DNA of 64,000 nucleotides, taken from positions 644,980 to 708,979 of the forward strand of contig NZ_JAMSCK010000003.1 in assembly GCF_023805255.1 (NCBI RefSeq), read 5' to 3'. Numbering within the stretch: the first letter of the stretch is position 1; each line of letters starts with the position of its first letter. Below are positions 24,174 to 32,897 of the stretch, piece after piece. Both the position numbers and the translations under genes were made by a program. The DNA is from Gramella jeungdoensis. Lineage in GTDB: Bacteria; Bacteroidota; Bacteroidia; Flavobacteriales; Flavobacteriaceae. Under the pieces are notes generated by a model that was given only the letters and a program-made list of their open reading frames with translations, did no database searches and had not been told where the DNA came from.

Positions 24174-24944
24174 ATGGGAAGGTTACATCTTTTTGAATTT
24201 GAGGATCAGGAATGGTTTCCCCGGTTTCTAAGGAGCTATGGAACAGATTACCTAAGGTTTCTGGAGGTTAGAATGAAGGTCTTCCAGCCTGTTATTCCCA
24301 TAATCGTAAAAGCACTGGATGCCGGAAATACTAAGGTGATCGTAGACCTGGGCTCCGGAAGCGGGGGTCCGCTTGTATGGCTCAATAGCAAAATAAAGAA
24401 AAAAGTTCCGGGCCTTAGGATCATCCTTACTGACTATTATCCTAATCTCCCGGCCTTCTCGGGGATCTCAGAGACTGCAGATAATTTTTCCTATCATTCC
24501 GGGCCGGTCGATGCGCGGAATGTTCCAAAACAGCTGCCAGGACTTAGAACGCTTTTCCTGACCTTCCATCATTTTAAAAGAAATGACGCCCGAAAGATAT
24601 TGCAGGATGCCATAGATAGTTCCCATCCAATTGCCATATTCGAAGGGCAGGAGCGAAGTGTCCTTAGCCTGCTGGGCATGCTCTTTTCTCCGCTAACGGT
24701 TCTTTTCACAACGCCTTTTATCCGTCCGTTCCGGATTAAGAGGATCATATTCACCTATTTGATCCCTGTTGTACCCCTATTTGTTCTTTGGGACGGGATC
24801 GTATCTTCCCTGCGCACCTATTCCGTTAAGGAGATGAAGGCTTTGGTTAAGGAACTTCAGAATAATGATTTCGACTGGGAAACAGGAAAGCTGAGATCCG
24901 GCCCGGTTTCGATACTTTATATGATTGGCCTTCCCAAAAATTAA
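24174..24944 (+). CDS. Class I SAM-dependent methyltransferase-like protein
   Basis: The 256-residue protein carries motif I of class I methyltransferases, VIVDLGSGSGGPLVWL (about 55-70), an acidic end of beta-2 (ILTDYYP), and LFLTFHHF at the motif-IV position. A hydrophobic stretch at about 160-205 (LLGMLFSPLTVLFTTPF) suggests membrane contact and a lipid or quinone-like substrate. It lies in the operon-like run after the small DUF3291-like gene. Substrate unknown. Confidence 0.78.
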   Translation: MGRLHLFEFEDQEWFPRFLRSYGTDYLRFLEVRMKVFQPVIPIIVKALDAGNTKVIVDLGSGSGGPLVWLNSKIKKKVPGLRIILTDYYPNLPAFSGISETADNFSYHSGPVDARNVPKQLPGLRTLFLTFHHFKRNDARKILQDAIDSSHPIAIFEGQERSVLSLLGMLFSPLTVLFTTPFIRPFRIKRIIFTYLIPVVPLFVLWDGIVSSLRTYSVKEMKALVKELQNNDFDWETGKLRSGPVSILYMIGLPKN

Positions 24945-24979
24945 TATATTTTAGTTCTTTTGAGAGAGAAAATTTAAAA

Positions 24980-25393
24980 ATGGCAGATCATTATTCATAT
25001 AGCGACCTTGAACTGGAAGAACAATTCAGGAATTGTGAGTTTCCCGCTCCGCTTTTCAGTCATGAGGCTCATTTAAGAATTGCCTGGATACACCTTACTA
25101 AATACGGGCCGGGGAGGGCCGTAAAAAATATCACCTGTGAGTTAAAGAGGTATGTCGCTTTCCTGGGCGCGGAAGATAAATACAATGAAACTCTTACGGT
25201 AGCCGCGGTTAAAGCAGTCTGGCATTTCATGTTGAGGTCTGAAACCAGCAGTTTTAAGGATTTTATCACTGAGAACCCGAGGCTGAAAACCAATTTCAAG
25301 AACCTGATATCACAGCATTACTCCACCGATATCTTTAATTCCCCTGCTGCTAAAAAGGAATTTCAGGAACCTGAATTGCTGCCATTTGATTAG
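24980..25393 (+). CDS. Conserved hypothetical protein with HEAHLRIAW motif
   Basis: The 137-residue soluble protein belongs to a family I recognise only by its pattern: FSHEAHLRIAWIHL (about 27-40), GAEDKYNETLTVAAVKAV, and a C-terminal FNSPAAKKEFQEPELLPFD. The histidines and glutamate of the first motif look like a metal or cofactor site but nothing is proven. It ends 6 bp before the amidohydrolase gene, so it is likely in the same transcript. Confidence 0.7.
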   Translation: MADHYSYSDLELEEQFRNCEFPAPLFSHEAHLRIAWIHLTKYGPGRAVKNITCELKRYVAFLGAEDKYNETLTVAAVKAVWHFMLRSETSSFKDFITENPRLKTNFKNLISQHYSTDIFNSPAAKKEFQEPELLPFD

Positions 25394-25399
25394 CTCCCC

Positions 25400-26764
25400 A
25401 TGTTTAAAAAGCTCAACTTTTTTCTGCTTCTTATAGCGGCCCTTATTTTTTCAGCCTCCGGCTTTGATGAAGCTGTTCAGGCTGAGCCTTTACTGCTTAT
25501 CAAAAATGCCAATCTTATCGATGGAACCGGGAGACCGATGAGAAGGGGCATTCATATCGTTGTTGAGAACGGGAGCTTTAAAGAGATAGGAAAAGACATT
25601 AAAGTTCCGGGGAATGCGAGGGTTATAGATGCTTCACGAAATACTATTATTCCCGGGATCATAGGTGCACATAATCACATGCACATTCCAGGCAACACAT
25701 TTCTCGGCGAGGCGGGCTCAAAACTTTACCTGGCTTCGGGAGTAACCACAATTCAGACCTGCGGCTCGGCTTCGCCTTTTAAGGAATTGGAACTTTCAAA
25801 GGAAATAGAGAAAGCTATCACGATCGGGCCTGAGATTATCCCCAGCGCTCCCTATTTTACTGGGCCGGGTGGCAATCCTAATATGATAATCCCGCGTAGT
25901 GAAAAGCATCTTAAGGATACGTTGAATTTCTGGCTGGATAAAGGGATCAAATGGGTAAAGGTGTATCGTAATATCAGGCCTTCAGATCTTGAAATAATTA
26001 TAAAAGAAGCTCATGAGGCCGGAGCAAAAGTGAGAGGTCATCTTTGTTCTGTAACTTTTGAAGAAGCTGCTTTGATGGGGATAGATGTGATTGAACACGG
26101 GCTCAATAGTGCCAGTGATTTCAGAACCCATAAAGCTAACGGGAAATGTAGTGGGGGAAGAGAGTATATGGATGAGTTGGATACGGGCTCTGAAGAAGTG
26201 AGAAAGCTTTTGCAACTGCTTATAGATAATGATGTCTCTCTCAACTCTACACTTGCAATTTATGAAGCCAGTATTCCGGGAAGGGCTTTTGCAGAAGATA
26301 GAAGCATCAACCTGATGTCTGAAGACCTTCGCGAAGCTTATAAAAACAGAATGAAAAATCACAGGGAGTCTGAGGCTGATGGAAGGATTAGGCGGGATCG
26401 TTTAAAAAGGATCATGGCCTTTGAAAAGCTCTTCTATAAGATGGGAGGAAATCTTACTTCCGGAGTGGATGCCGGCAGACATGTGCTTCCCGGGTTTGGG
26501 GACCAGAGGAATTTTGAGTTGCTTATCGAGGCAGGTTTTACTACTGAAGAAGCTATCAAGATCATGACAGGAAATGGTGCGAAAATGCTTTCCCGGCATG
26601 AAATTGGAACCATTGAGGCTGGTAAAAGGGCCGATTTTGTGATCCTGAAAGGAGATTTAAGTGAGCAGGCTTCCGTGATAAAGGAGGTGGAAAATGTTTA
26701 TAAAAATGGAGTAAGGTATGATCCTGAACTGCTCCTTGAGGGACTTCAAATAGGAAGAGAATAG
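25400..26764 (+). CDS. Secreted amidohydrolase family protein
   Basis: The 454-residue metal-dependent hydrolase has a signal peptide (about 1-22). After it comes an N-terminal beta-sandwich (LLIKNANLIDGTGRPM) and the barrel. Metal ligands are visible in GAHNHMHIPG (about 92-101), in the lysine-containing strand IKWVKVYRN, in the two histidine strands (VRGHLCS, IEHGLNS), and in the aspartate of GVDAGRH. The tail IEAGKRADFVIL is typical of imidazolonepropionase/dipeptidase-like amidohydrolases. The exact substrate cannot be read from sequence. Confidence 0.85.
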   Translation: MFKKLNFFLLLIAALIFSASGFDEAVQAEPLLLIKNANLIDGTGRPMRRGIHIVVENGSFKEIGKDIKVPGNARVIDASRNTIIPGIIGAHNHMHIPGNTFLGEAGSKLYLASGVTTIQTCGSASPFKELELSKEIEKAITIGPEIIPSAPYFTGPGGNPNMIIPRSEKHLKDTLNFWLDKGIKWVKVYRNIRPSDLEIIIKEAHEAGAKVRGHLCSVTFEEAALMGIDVIEHGLNSASDFRTHKANGKCSGGREYMDELDTGSEEVRKLLQLLIDNDVSLNSTLAIYEASIPGRAFAEDRSINLMSEDLREAYKNRMKNHRESEADGRIRRDRLKRIMAFEKLFYKMGGNLTSGVDAGRHVLPGFGDQRNFELLIEAGFTTEEAIKIMTGNGAKMLSRHEIGTIEAGKRADFVILKGDLSEQASVIKEVENVYKNGVRYDPELLLEGLQIGRE

Positions 26765-26795
26765 ACTTCTTTAAGAAATCTGAATTCAATAAAAC

Positions 26796-26820
26796 AAAAA
26801 AGTCCTGCTTCTGGCAGGAC
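26796..26820 (-). terminator. Rho-independent terminator of the small acidic lipoprotein gene
   Basis: GTCCTGC (26802-26808) and GCAGGAC (26814-26820) form a 7-bp stem. On the minus strand it is followed by six T (26801-26796). It lies between two convergent genes. Confidence 0.82.
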
Positions 26821-26845
26821 CTGGATAAATTAAGTTTCAATTTTC

Positions 26846-27070
26846 TTATTGAACAGCTGGCACTTCTTCTGCAGCAGTTTCCAAAGAATCTGCTTCAACC
26901 TCCATTTCAACCTCAAGGCTGTCTTCAACCTCTGTAGTTACCTCTGGGGTAACCTCGGTGTTGATAGCAGTTTCTTCAGTTTGTTCCCCGGTAACTTCAG
27001 TATTCTCGTTACGGCAGGAAGTCACAGTAATCATTGCAAGTGCAAGAGCACCAAAAATCAGTTTTTTCAT
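26846..27070 (-). CDS. Small acidic lipoprotein
   Basis: The 74-residue lipoprotein starts at the ATG at 27070 (MKKLIFGALALAMITVTSC, Cys about 19). The upstream in-frame ATG at 27121 would put 17 unrelated residues before the signal peptide. The mature part is almost entirely T, E, V and S repeats (TEVTPEVTTEVEDSLEVEMEV) with no aromatic residues, so it is probably an unfolded acidic surface tail. No known family. A TATATTCG element upstream is close to the Bacteroidota -7 box. Confidence 0.7.
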   Translation of the reverse strand: MKKLIFGALALAMITVTSCRNENTEVTGEQTEETAINTEVTPEVTTEVEDSLEVEMEVEADSLETAAEEVPAVQ

Positions 27071-27241
27071 TTTTATGATTGGATTAAAAAACGGGCGAAT
27101 ATAGATCAAATTCCGTTTCAATAAACAAATCGAATAAAAAATAAAAAAATTATTTCAAACTCTTGTCATACAGGGAAGTAGGGCGTTATAATAAATTTCA
27201 ATTCTCCTTCTTATGGAATTTTACAGGTCGGAGCCCCTTGA

Positions 27242-27703
27242 TTAAAAAAATAACGAATAGGCTTTCTTCAGCAACCTGCGACCTCCCAAAAGGTTAAGCT
27301 GCCATCTGTATATTGGTTGGGGAGTAAGGCTTACAAGTGCACTGATAATAATGATATTTTTCACTATATACTGGCCAAGAAGTGAGAAGGTATAAAGGCC
27401 TTCACCGAAAATTTTTTCAGGAAAAAGAAAAAATGGGGTAAAGGTGAGTATCATATGTAATAAAGCAATGCGAATGGCCAGTCCCCTGTAAATATTAAAA
27501 AGTAACATGATTCCCAGGGCCGTTTCCCAGATCGCTAAAAGTATAAATCCTACCTGCAAGGGTATAAGTCCGAATGTTAGCTGGAATATGGTTTCTTTCG
27601 CGATATCCTCGGCAGGGCTAAGATTAGGGAAGAATTTAAGAGCACCGAAGATAAGGTATATAAGGCCAATGGATAACTGCAGGGTATTATATTTTTTTCT
27701 CAT
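27242..27703 (-). CDS. DoxX-like membrane protein
   Basis: The 153-residue protein has four predicted membrane helices and the DoxX/YphA pattern LSIGLIYLIFGALKFFP in helix 1, with IWETALGIMLLF in helix 3. DoxX-family proteins are small quinone- or redox-associated membrane proteins of uncertain role. The ATG at 27703 (MRKKYNTLQL) is preferred over 27733. It is a single gene between the lipoprotein and tRNA-Leu. Confidence 0.78.
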   Translation of the reverse strand: MRKKYNTLQLSIGLIYLIFGALKFFPNLSPAEDIAKETIFQLTFGLIPLQVGFILLAIWETALGIMLLFNIYRGLAIRIALLHMILTFTPFFLFPEKIFGEGLYTFSLLGQYIVKNIIIISALVSLTPQPIYRWQLNLLGGRRLLKKAYSLFF

Positions 27704-27866
27704 AATGAACAGGAAAAACCGTGAAAAGATCAAGAAATATATTAAAAAGATAATTGAAATGCATTTTTATGGGGATTTTTTTAAGGGCTGAAAAATTAAA
27801 GTATGTGATGGATCAAAAATTATGCGGTTATTTGAGTATTATGGCTGCCGGAGTATAATTTTTTTT

Positions 27867-27874
27867 TATTTTTG
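27867..27874 (+). promoter_or_regulatory. -7 element of the tRNA-Leu promoter
   Basis: TATTTTTG fits TAnnTTTG and ends 12 bp before the tRNA. No clear TTG is present at the usual distance upstream, so only the -7 element is supported. Confidence 0.5.
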
Positions 27875-27886
27875 CCATCCAATTAT

Positions 27887-27968
27887 GCTCGAGTGGCGGA
27901 ATTGGTAGACGCGCTGGATTCAAAATCCAGTTTCTTCGGAAGTGCGGGTTCGATTCCCGCCTCGAGTA
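27887..27968 (+). tRNA. tRNA-Leu (anticodon CAA)
   Basis: The acceptor GCTCGAG pairs with CTCGAGT. The D-arm includes GGAATTGGTAGAC. The anticodon stem CTGGA/TCCAG holds the loop TTCAAAA with CAA. A long variable arm (TTTCTTCGGAAGT) and T-arm GCGGGTTCGATTCCCGC complete a class II tRNA-Leu of 82 nt. CCA is not encoded. It is the insertion site of the island to its right: its 3' 24 nt recur at 39641-39665. Confidence 0.95.
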
Positions 27969-27969
27969 C
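27946..27969 (+). repeat. attL-like repeat in tRNA-Leu
   Basis: The last 24 nt of the tRNA and the next base (GGGTTCGATTCCCG, then CCTCGAGTAC) recur at 39641-39665 with a single extra C. This marks the left edge of an inserted island. Confidence 0.8.
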
Positions 27970-27973
27970 TTAG

Positions 27974-28007
27974 AAACCCCTGTAAACTCAATGTTTATAG
28001 GGGTTTT
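27974..28007 (+). terminator. Terminator after tRNA-Leu
   Basis: AAACCCCTGTAAAC (27974-27987) and GTTTATAGGGGTTTT (27993-28007) form a long stem with one internal G-T/A mismatch and a U-tract that overlaps the stem end. Confidence 0.78.
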
Positions 28008-28251
28008 GTCATTTTAAAGTAACGGAATAGTAACAGAAAATTTAAATATTGGAGATATTTATTGTATTTGTTTCAAGATTGAAGTTAATATTAAGACGGA
28101 GGATCCTGCTCTCTTGATTTATCACATAATAATAAATCAACTCAAGTTATTTATTTAAAATTTGTAACTATATATTAATCATAATATGATTCTCTGAATG
28201 GTTTACAGTCTGAAATTTAATAAAATAAAACAGATATTGATATCTTCAAAA

Positions 28252-29352
28252 TTACAATCTTACGTTATTAAAATCCCTGGATCCTAACATTTTCAGCATT
28301 TTAATATGGCCTGCAATAGCCCCGAAAAAGCTTTTGTTAAGGTGATACGGTAAATTAAATTCCAAAGCAGTCTTCTTTACGATACCTGAGATATTCTTGT
28401 AATGAACATGGCAGATATTAGGAAATAAATGATGTTCTACTTGATAGTTTAATCCTCCTATTAGCCACGAAAAAACCTTGCTTTTAGGAGAAAAATTACT
28501 GGTTGTATTTAATTGGTGATGGTACCAGTCCCCGGCAATGATATTTCTAGTATCAGGTTCAGGAAAATCTGTATCTGGAAGAATATGTGCCACCTGAAAA
28601 ACTGTACTAATTAAGAGGCCTGTGACCAGGTGCATAAATAGAAATGCCAGCAGAATGATCCAGGCGGGTTGTGGCACCATGATAAGAGGCAGGATTAACG
28701 CATATGAAAAGTAAAGTAGTTTCCATCCTATTATACTACTAACCGCCTTACGGAATTCATTTTTTTTATTAAGAAAACCCATATTTTTAAAACGGGTTAT
28801 CTTAACGAAATCTTTGGCGGTAATCCAAAAAATGGTGGAAAGAGCATAAAAAAACCATACATATAAATATTGAAATTTATGAAGCTTTAACCTCTCCGAT
28901 TTAGGTGAAAACCGCAAAAAAAATGGCTGATTTATATCATCATCGGCACCGTCTATATTCGGGTAGGTATGATGCAGAACATTATGCTGTATTTTCCATA
29001 CCCCGGCATTCGCTCCAATAAGATTAAAAGTATAACCCAATATTTTATTTGTTGTTTTATTCTTTGAATAAGAACCATGTATAGCATCGTGCATAATGCC
29101 CATCCCAATGCCAGACATTCCCAAACCACTGGTGATATATAAACCGATAAGGAGCCATGGATTACCAATGTAACCCGTATTTATTATGATAAGCGGCACA
29201 AAAAAAAGACTCAGCATGGTAAGTGTTTTTAATCCCATACTCGAATTTGCATGGGGATTGAGCTTATTTTTTTTGAAATAAGCCTTTACTCTTTTTCGCA
29301 ACGTACGCGAAAATTCTGTACTTCTTTTTTGGGAAAATCTTGGGGCATTCAT
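28252..29352 (-). CDS. Membrane fatty acid desaturase
   Basis: The 366-residue diiron desaturase acts on membrane lipid or acyl-CoA chains. All three histidine boxes are intact: HDAIHG (H88, H92), HNVLHHTYPN (H123, H127, H128) and NYQVEHHLFP (about 303-312). The QxxHH form of the last box groups it with front-end or delta-6-like desaturases. Four to six membrane helices surround the boxes. It is the first gene of the island on the minus strand, and the 283-bp leader region to the tRNA holds nothing else I can identify. A role in membrane fluidity or stress is inferred. Confidence 0.9.
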   Translation of the reverse strand: MNAPRFSQKRSTEFSRTLRKRVKAYFKKNKLNPHANSSMGLKTLTMLSLFFVPLIIINTGYIGNPWLLIGLYITSGLGMSGIGMGIMHDAIHGSYSKNKTTNKILGYTFNLIGANAGVWKIQHNVLHHTYPNIDGADDDINQPFFLRFSPKSERLKLHKFQYLYVWFFYALSTIFWITAKDFVKITRFKNMGFLNKKNEFRKAVSSIIGWKLLYFSYALILPLIMVPQPAWIILLAFLFMHLVTGLLISTVFQVAHILPDTDFPEPDTRNIIAGDWYHHQLNTTSNFSPKSKVFSWLIGGLNYQVEHHLFPNICHVHYKNISGIVKKTALEFNLPYHLNKSFFGAIAGHIKMLKMLGSRDFNNVRL

Positions 29353-29504
29353 AACGATAACATTTCAAAATACAGCCTGGCCGTATCAAATTTATTTACA
29401 TAAAGAGGGTGTGCTCTTATTAAAGGAAGGCTTGAAAAATTTAAATTTTAGGATCCCGTTTTTCAGAAATTAAACAGGGAAAAAGGAGTAATAAGCACCT
29501 TGTA

Positions 29505-29738
29505 TTATAAAACAATCAACCTGGTATTAGCTTTTGTAGCCTCCAGAATTTCAAATTGAGCTTTTAGAAATTCACGATAATTTAAAAACTCCTTTTTTGA
29601 GATGTCTTTGTTCTTATAAGTTAAAAACAAGGGAGTTTCAAGTAAATTCTCGTAAATTTCAGGGTACTTTAATTGAAATGAAAGGGTCAAATCAAATATT
29701 TCTTTCAATAGTCCGTCCCGGTTGCTTAAGCTTTTCAT
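29505..29738 (-). CDS. Small cytosolic protein, unknown
   Basis: The 77-residue helical protein (MKSLSNRDGLLKEIFDLTLSFQLKYPEIYENLLETPLFL) has a non-random composition and stop-free codon use like its neighbours. No domain name is recognised. It sits between the desaturase and the divergently transcribed AraC gene. Confidence 0.55.
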   Translation of the reverse strand: MKSLSNRDGLLKEIFDLTLSFQLKYPEIYENLLETPLFLTYKNKDISKKEFLNYREFLKAQFEILEATKANTRLIVL

Positions 29739-29869
29739 GACCTTAATCTTTACATTACAATATATTGACTATTGATTATATCAACTTGTATTTATACCAG
29801 GTAGAATTATATAAATCCCACTTTTTGTTTCTTTTTCGGGCAGATTAAATATCCCAAAATCAATTTTTT

Positions 29870-30430
29870 ATGATCATTTATATTAAATATATGGTAAGTC
29901 TACGATGCAAATTAGTGGTTAAGGAGGAGTTGAAAAAACTGGGGCTGCATTATATAAATGTAGATCTGGGGACAGTTGAAATCTTAGAGGATATTACCCA
30001 GAAGCAAAAAAAGGAATTAAAAAAGAACCTTTTGAAATATGGTCTGGAACTGCTGGATGACCGAAGAAATATCTTAATTGAAAAGATCAAGTCGGTTATT
30101 ATCGAAATGATCCATTATTCAGACGAACTCCCAAAAGTAAATTATTCAGATTATATCAGTGAGCAACTGGGCTATGACTATACCTATCTATCCAATATCT
30201 TTTCCGAAGTAAAAGGCATTACCATTCAGCAATTTATAATTATACACAAGATCGAACGGGTGAAGGAGCTTTTGCTTTATGACGAATTAAACCTTACCGA
30301 GATTTCCTATCAACTTCATTACAGTAGTGTATCGCATTTATCCAATCAATTTAAAAAGATAACTGGTCTTACCCCTTCGTATTATAAAAAAATTAAAAAG
30401 ATGCGTCGCAGGAATCTCGAAGACCTGTGA
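29870..30430 (+). CDS. AraC family transcriptional regulator
   Basis: The 186-residue regulator has a C-terminal double helix-turn-helix of the AraC type (about 85-180; ISEQLGYDYTYLSNIFSEVKG, ISYQLHYSSVSHLSNQFKKITGLTPSYYKK). A short N-terminal domain begins MIIYIKYMVSLRCKLVVKEELKKLGLHY, a compact beta-alpha module common in flavobacterial regulators of this type. It lacks a cupin sensor. Its position at the head of the plus-strand genes of the island suggests it controls them or the divergent desaturase. Confidence 0.87.
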   Translation: MIIYIKYMVSLRCKLVVKEELKKLGLHYINVDLGTVEILEDITQKQKKELKKNLLKYGLELLDDRRNILIEKIKSVIIEMIHYSDELPKVNYSDYISEQLGYDYTYLSNIFSEVKGITIQQFIIIHKIERVKELLLYDELNLTEISYQLHYSSVSHLSNQFKKITGLTPSYYKKIKKMRRRNLEDL

Positions 30431-30569
30431 ATTGTACAATCTTAATGATTTTGGGTGTAACCCCGTCTTATAGATAAACATGAACTTGCAGGAGCCATTG
30501 AAACGTTAAACTGTTTAATTTGGGGAGCAAATGTTAGGACATGTAGGTATCTTGACATTTGTATGGAAG

Positions 30570-30599
30570 AGTCTTATGATAAAATCATAGGGCTTTTTT
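30570..30599 (+). terminator. Terminator after the AraC gene
   Basis: AGTCTTATGAT (30570-30580) pairs with ATCATAGGGCT (30584-30594), including GU pairs, and is followed by a run of T to 30599. It lies 140 bp downstream of the AraC stop. The stretch from 30431 to 30722 holds no convincing gene. Confidence 0.65.
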
Positions 30600-30722
30600 A
30601 TTTGAGAATGTCAATTGTAGTAATTATGCAACTTTGACCAAGCATAGTATAACGCTTCATACAGATTTTATACTCAACTTTAGTAGCTCCCCTTTCTTAG
30701 TTATTCTTATAAATATATTGCT

Positions 30723-31061
30723 ATGGAAAATGTTGAGATCGAAAAATCGAAGGTTTTCATTATTGTTGAAATTATTGAATATATCCCAAATTCGATAGTT
30801 ATAAAAACGATCATAAAGAAGACCACGGGAAATGTAAGTGTCGTTTCCTTTGATTCGGGTGAAAATCTGACTGAAAAGACTTCACCCTTCGATACATTTA
30901 TTCAGATCATAGCAGGGAAAGCTGAAATTTGGATCAATGATATTTCTCAAATTATTGAGACGGGTGAATCCATTATTATTCCTGCCCATAGCCGTAGTTC
31001 CATAAAAGCAAATGAAAGGTTTAAAATGATATCGACTATCATAAAAAGTGGCTATGAATAA
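30723..31061 (+). CDS. Cupin domain protein
   Basis: The 112-residue single-domain cupin has the two half motifs GENLTEKTSPFDTFIQIIAGKAEIWI (about 45-70) and IIPAHSRSSIKA (about 85-96). The usual metal histidines of motif 1 are replaced (no HxH), so metal binding is doubtful and it may be a small-molecule binding protein. It lies 42 bp upstream of the PIG-L deacetylase gene. Confidence 0.8.
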   Translation: MENVEIEKSKVFIIVEIIEYIPNSIVIKTIIKKTTGNVSVVSFDSGENLTEKTSPFDTFIQIIAGKAEIWINDISQIIETGESIIIPAHSRSSIKANERFKMISTIIKSGYE

Positions 31062-31102
31062 TGGAATAAGCACAGAGATCAGTTAACCAAAATAAAAATG
31101 TG

Positions 31103-31744
31103 ATGGGATTATCGAGAAAAAATATTGCCGTAATCACTGCCCATCCAGATGATGAAACCTTATGGTGCGGGGGAACTATTTTAATTAATCCAAATTGCAA
31201 CTGGTTTATCGCCTGCCTGTGTAGAAAAAATGATAAAAACCGGGCTCCGAAGTTTTATGAGGTTTTAAAAATATTGAACGCCAGGGGAGTGATGGGGAAC
31301 CTGGATGATACCCCGGAACAACAACCTTTATCACTTAAGATTGTAAAAGAAGTGATTGTAGGCTTACTACCCTCAAAGAATTATGACCTCATTATTACTC
31401 ATGATCCTTCGGGTGAATATACCAGCCATAGAAGGCATGAGGAAATTAGTAGGGCGGTCATTGAATTATGGTATAAGAATAAAATTTCAACAAAAGAACT
31501 CTGGACCTTTGCCTATGAAGACGGGAATAAAAAGTACCTATCCAGGAAGAAGGACTCAGCTAGTATTCAGGTAAAGTTAACCGAAGAAATTTTTGATCTT
31601 AAATATAAACTCATCACCGAAATCTATGGCTTTCCTCCAGATGGTTTTGAGGCACTAACCACTCCGAAAGAGGAGGCTTTCTGGAAATTTAAAACACCGG
31701 TTGATGCTTATATCTGGCTTAGAAAAGATGAGATTTTAAAATAA
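31103..31744 (+). CDS. PIG-L family deacetylase
   Basis: The 213-residue zinc deacetylase acts on N-acetylglucosamine-type groups of sugar conjugates. The signature AHPDDETLWCGG (about 14-25) contains the two aspartates, and HRRHEEISRAVI carries the later histidines. The ATG at 31103 is preferred to the GTG at 31100. It ends 4 bp before a GT4 glycosyltransferase gene, so it is part of the glycan operon. Confidence 0.9.
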   Translation: MGLSRKNIAVITAHPDDETLWCGGTILINPNCNWFIACLCRKNDKNRAPKFYEVLKILNARGVMGNLDDTPEQQPLSLKIVKEVIVGLLPSKNYDLIITHDPSGEYTSHRRHEEISRAVIELWYKNKISTKELWTFAYEDGNKKYLSRKKDSASIQVKLTEEIFDLKYKLITEIYGFPPDGFEALTTPKEEAFWKFKTPVDAYIWLRKDEILK

Positions 31745-31748
31745 AACT

Positions 31749-32891
31749 ATGAAGGTCCTTGTATTATACGATTATCCCCCGTCTCCTGGTGGCCTTGCTA
31801 CCCAGGGCGATCTATTATACCAGGGCCTTCTTGAATTAGGGGTTGATGCCCATGCGGTCAATTTTGAATCGGCGCAGGAAAAGGAATGGTATTATCGCTG
31901 GTTTAAGCCAGATGTTGTCGTAGGAGTTGGATATTGGGGACATACCCCTCAGCTCGTCCTGCACCCGAAACGTTATGGAGTTTTACCTGTGCCCTGGCTG
32001 GTAGCCGATGGCTATATCGCCAATTATCAGGAAGTATTAAATGATTTACCTCTTATTTTAGTCACCTCTCACTGGGTAAAGGAAATGTATGTTCGGGATG
32101 GTATTCATCCAGATACTATTGAAGTGCTTCCGGTAGGGTGCGACACCAACTCTTTTACACCATTTGAAAAAAATAACCCGAAAATATTAGCCGTAAGGGA
32201 ATCACTGGGTATTTCTCCGGAACAATTAATGATCTTAACGGTTGGAGGTGATGCAGCTTCTAAGGGCGCCCAAGAGGTCATGCAGGCACTATCTATAATA
32301 GACACCAAAGCTCCAGATTGGAAATACGTGTGTAAAGTATGGCCTCAGCCCAGAACTAAAGCTCAGAATCTTATCGATTTGGAAATGGCCAGTCAGTTGG
32401 GTTTGGATAAAAACATCATCTATGCCACTAACAAAATTTCCAGAAACTTTATGCCTTATCTCATAGGAGCCTGTGATATTTATGCAGCGCCGTCCAGGCT
32501 TGAAGGATTTGGAATGCCCCAGGTAGAGGCGGGTGCCTGCGGAAAACCCGTTATAGGCATTCAAGCTATGGGAATGCTGAATACGCTAATTCATGAAAAG
32601 ACGGCTTTTCTGGCGCAAGTAGCCAGGAAAATCGTGGTAGATGAAGTGATACTAGGCAAAGAATCTGGTTTTGAGAAAAAACATACCGTTCAATTTGATA
32701 TTCCCAGGACCGTGGATTATCGCGCAAATATCCAGGATATCGCGGGTCATTTACTCACCCTTATGGAGGATGAAAAGTTAAGGGAAGAAATGGGTAGAAA
32801 TGCCAGAGAGTATGTGATATCGAATTTTGGTTACCGGGTAGTGGCTCAGAAATTCCTCAAAATCATCCATGAAAAACTAGGAATTAATTAG
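31749..32891 (+). CDS. Glycosyltransferase family 4 protein (A)
   Basis: The 380-residue GT-B glycosyltransferase has an N-terminal acceptor domain starting VLYDYPPSPGGLATQGDLL and a GT4 C-terminal domain with LTVGGDAASKGAQ and the donor-binding segment APSRLEGFGMPQVEAGACGKPVIG (about 240-263). The E-x7-E pattern is present. Its position between a deacetylase and a GH100-like hydrolase suggests transfer of a hexose to a polyol or glycoside. The sugar donor is unknown. Confidence 0.88.
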   Translation: MKVLVLYDYPPSPGGLATQGDLLYQGLLELGVDAHAVNFESAQEKEWYYRWFKPDVVVGVGYWGHTPQLVLHPKRYGVLPVPWLVADGYIANYQEVLNDLPLILVTSHWVKEMYVRDGIHPDTIEVLPVGCDTNSFTPFEKNNPKILAVRESLGISPEQLMILTVGGDAASKGAQEVMQALSIIDTKAPDWKYVCKVWPQPRTKAQNLIDLEMASQLGLDKNIIYATNKISRNFMPYLIGACDIYAAPSRLEGFGMPQVEAGACGKPVIGIQAMGMLNTLIHEKTAFLAQVARKIVVDEVILGKESGFEKKHTVQFDIPRTVDYRANIQDIAGHLLTLMEDEKLREEMGRNAREYVISNFGYRVVAQKFLKIIHEKLGIN

Positions 32892-32897
32892 CAGGAA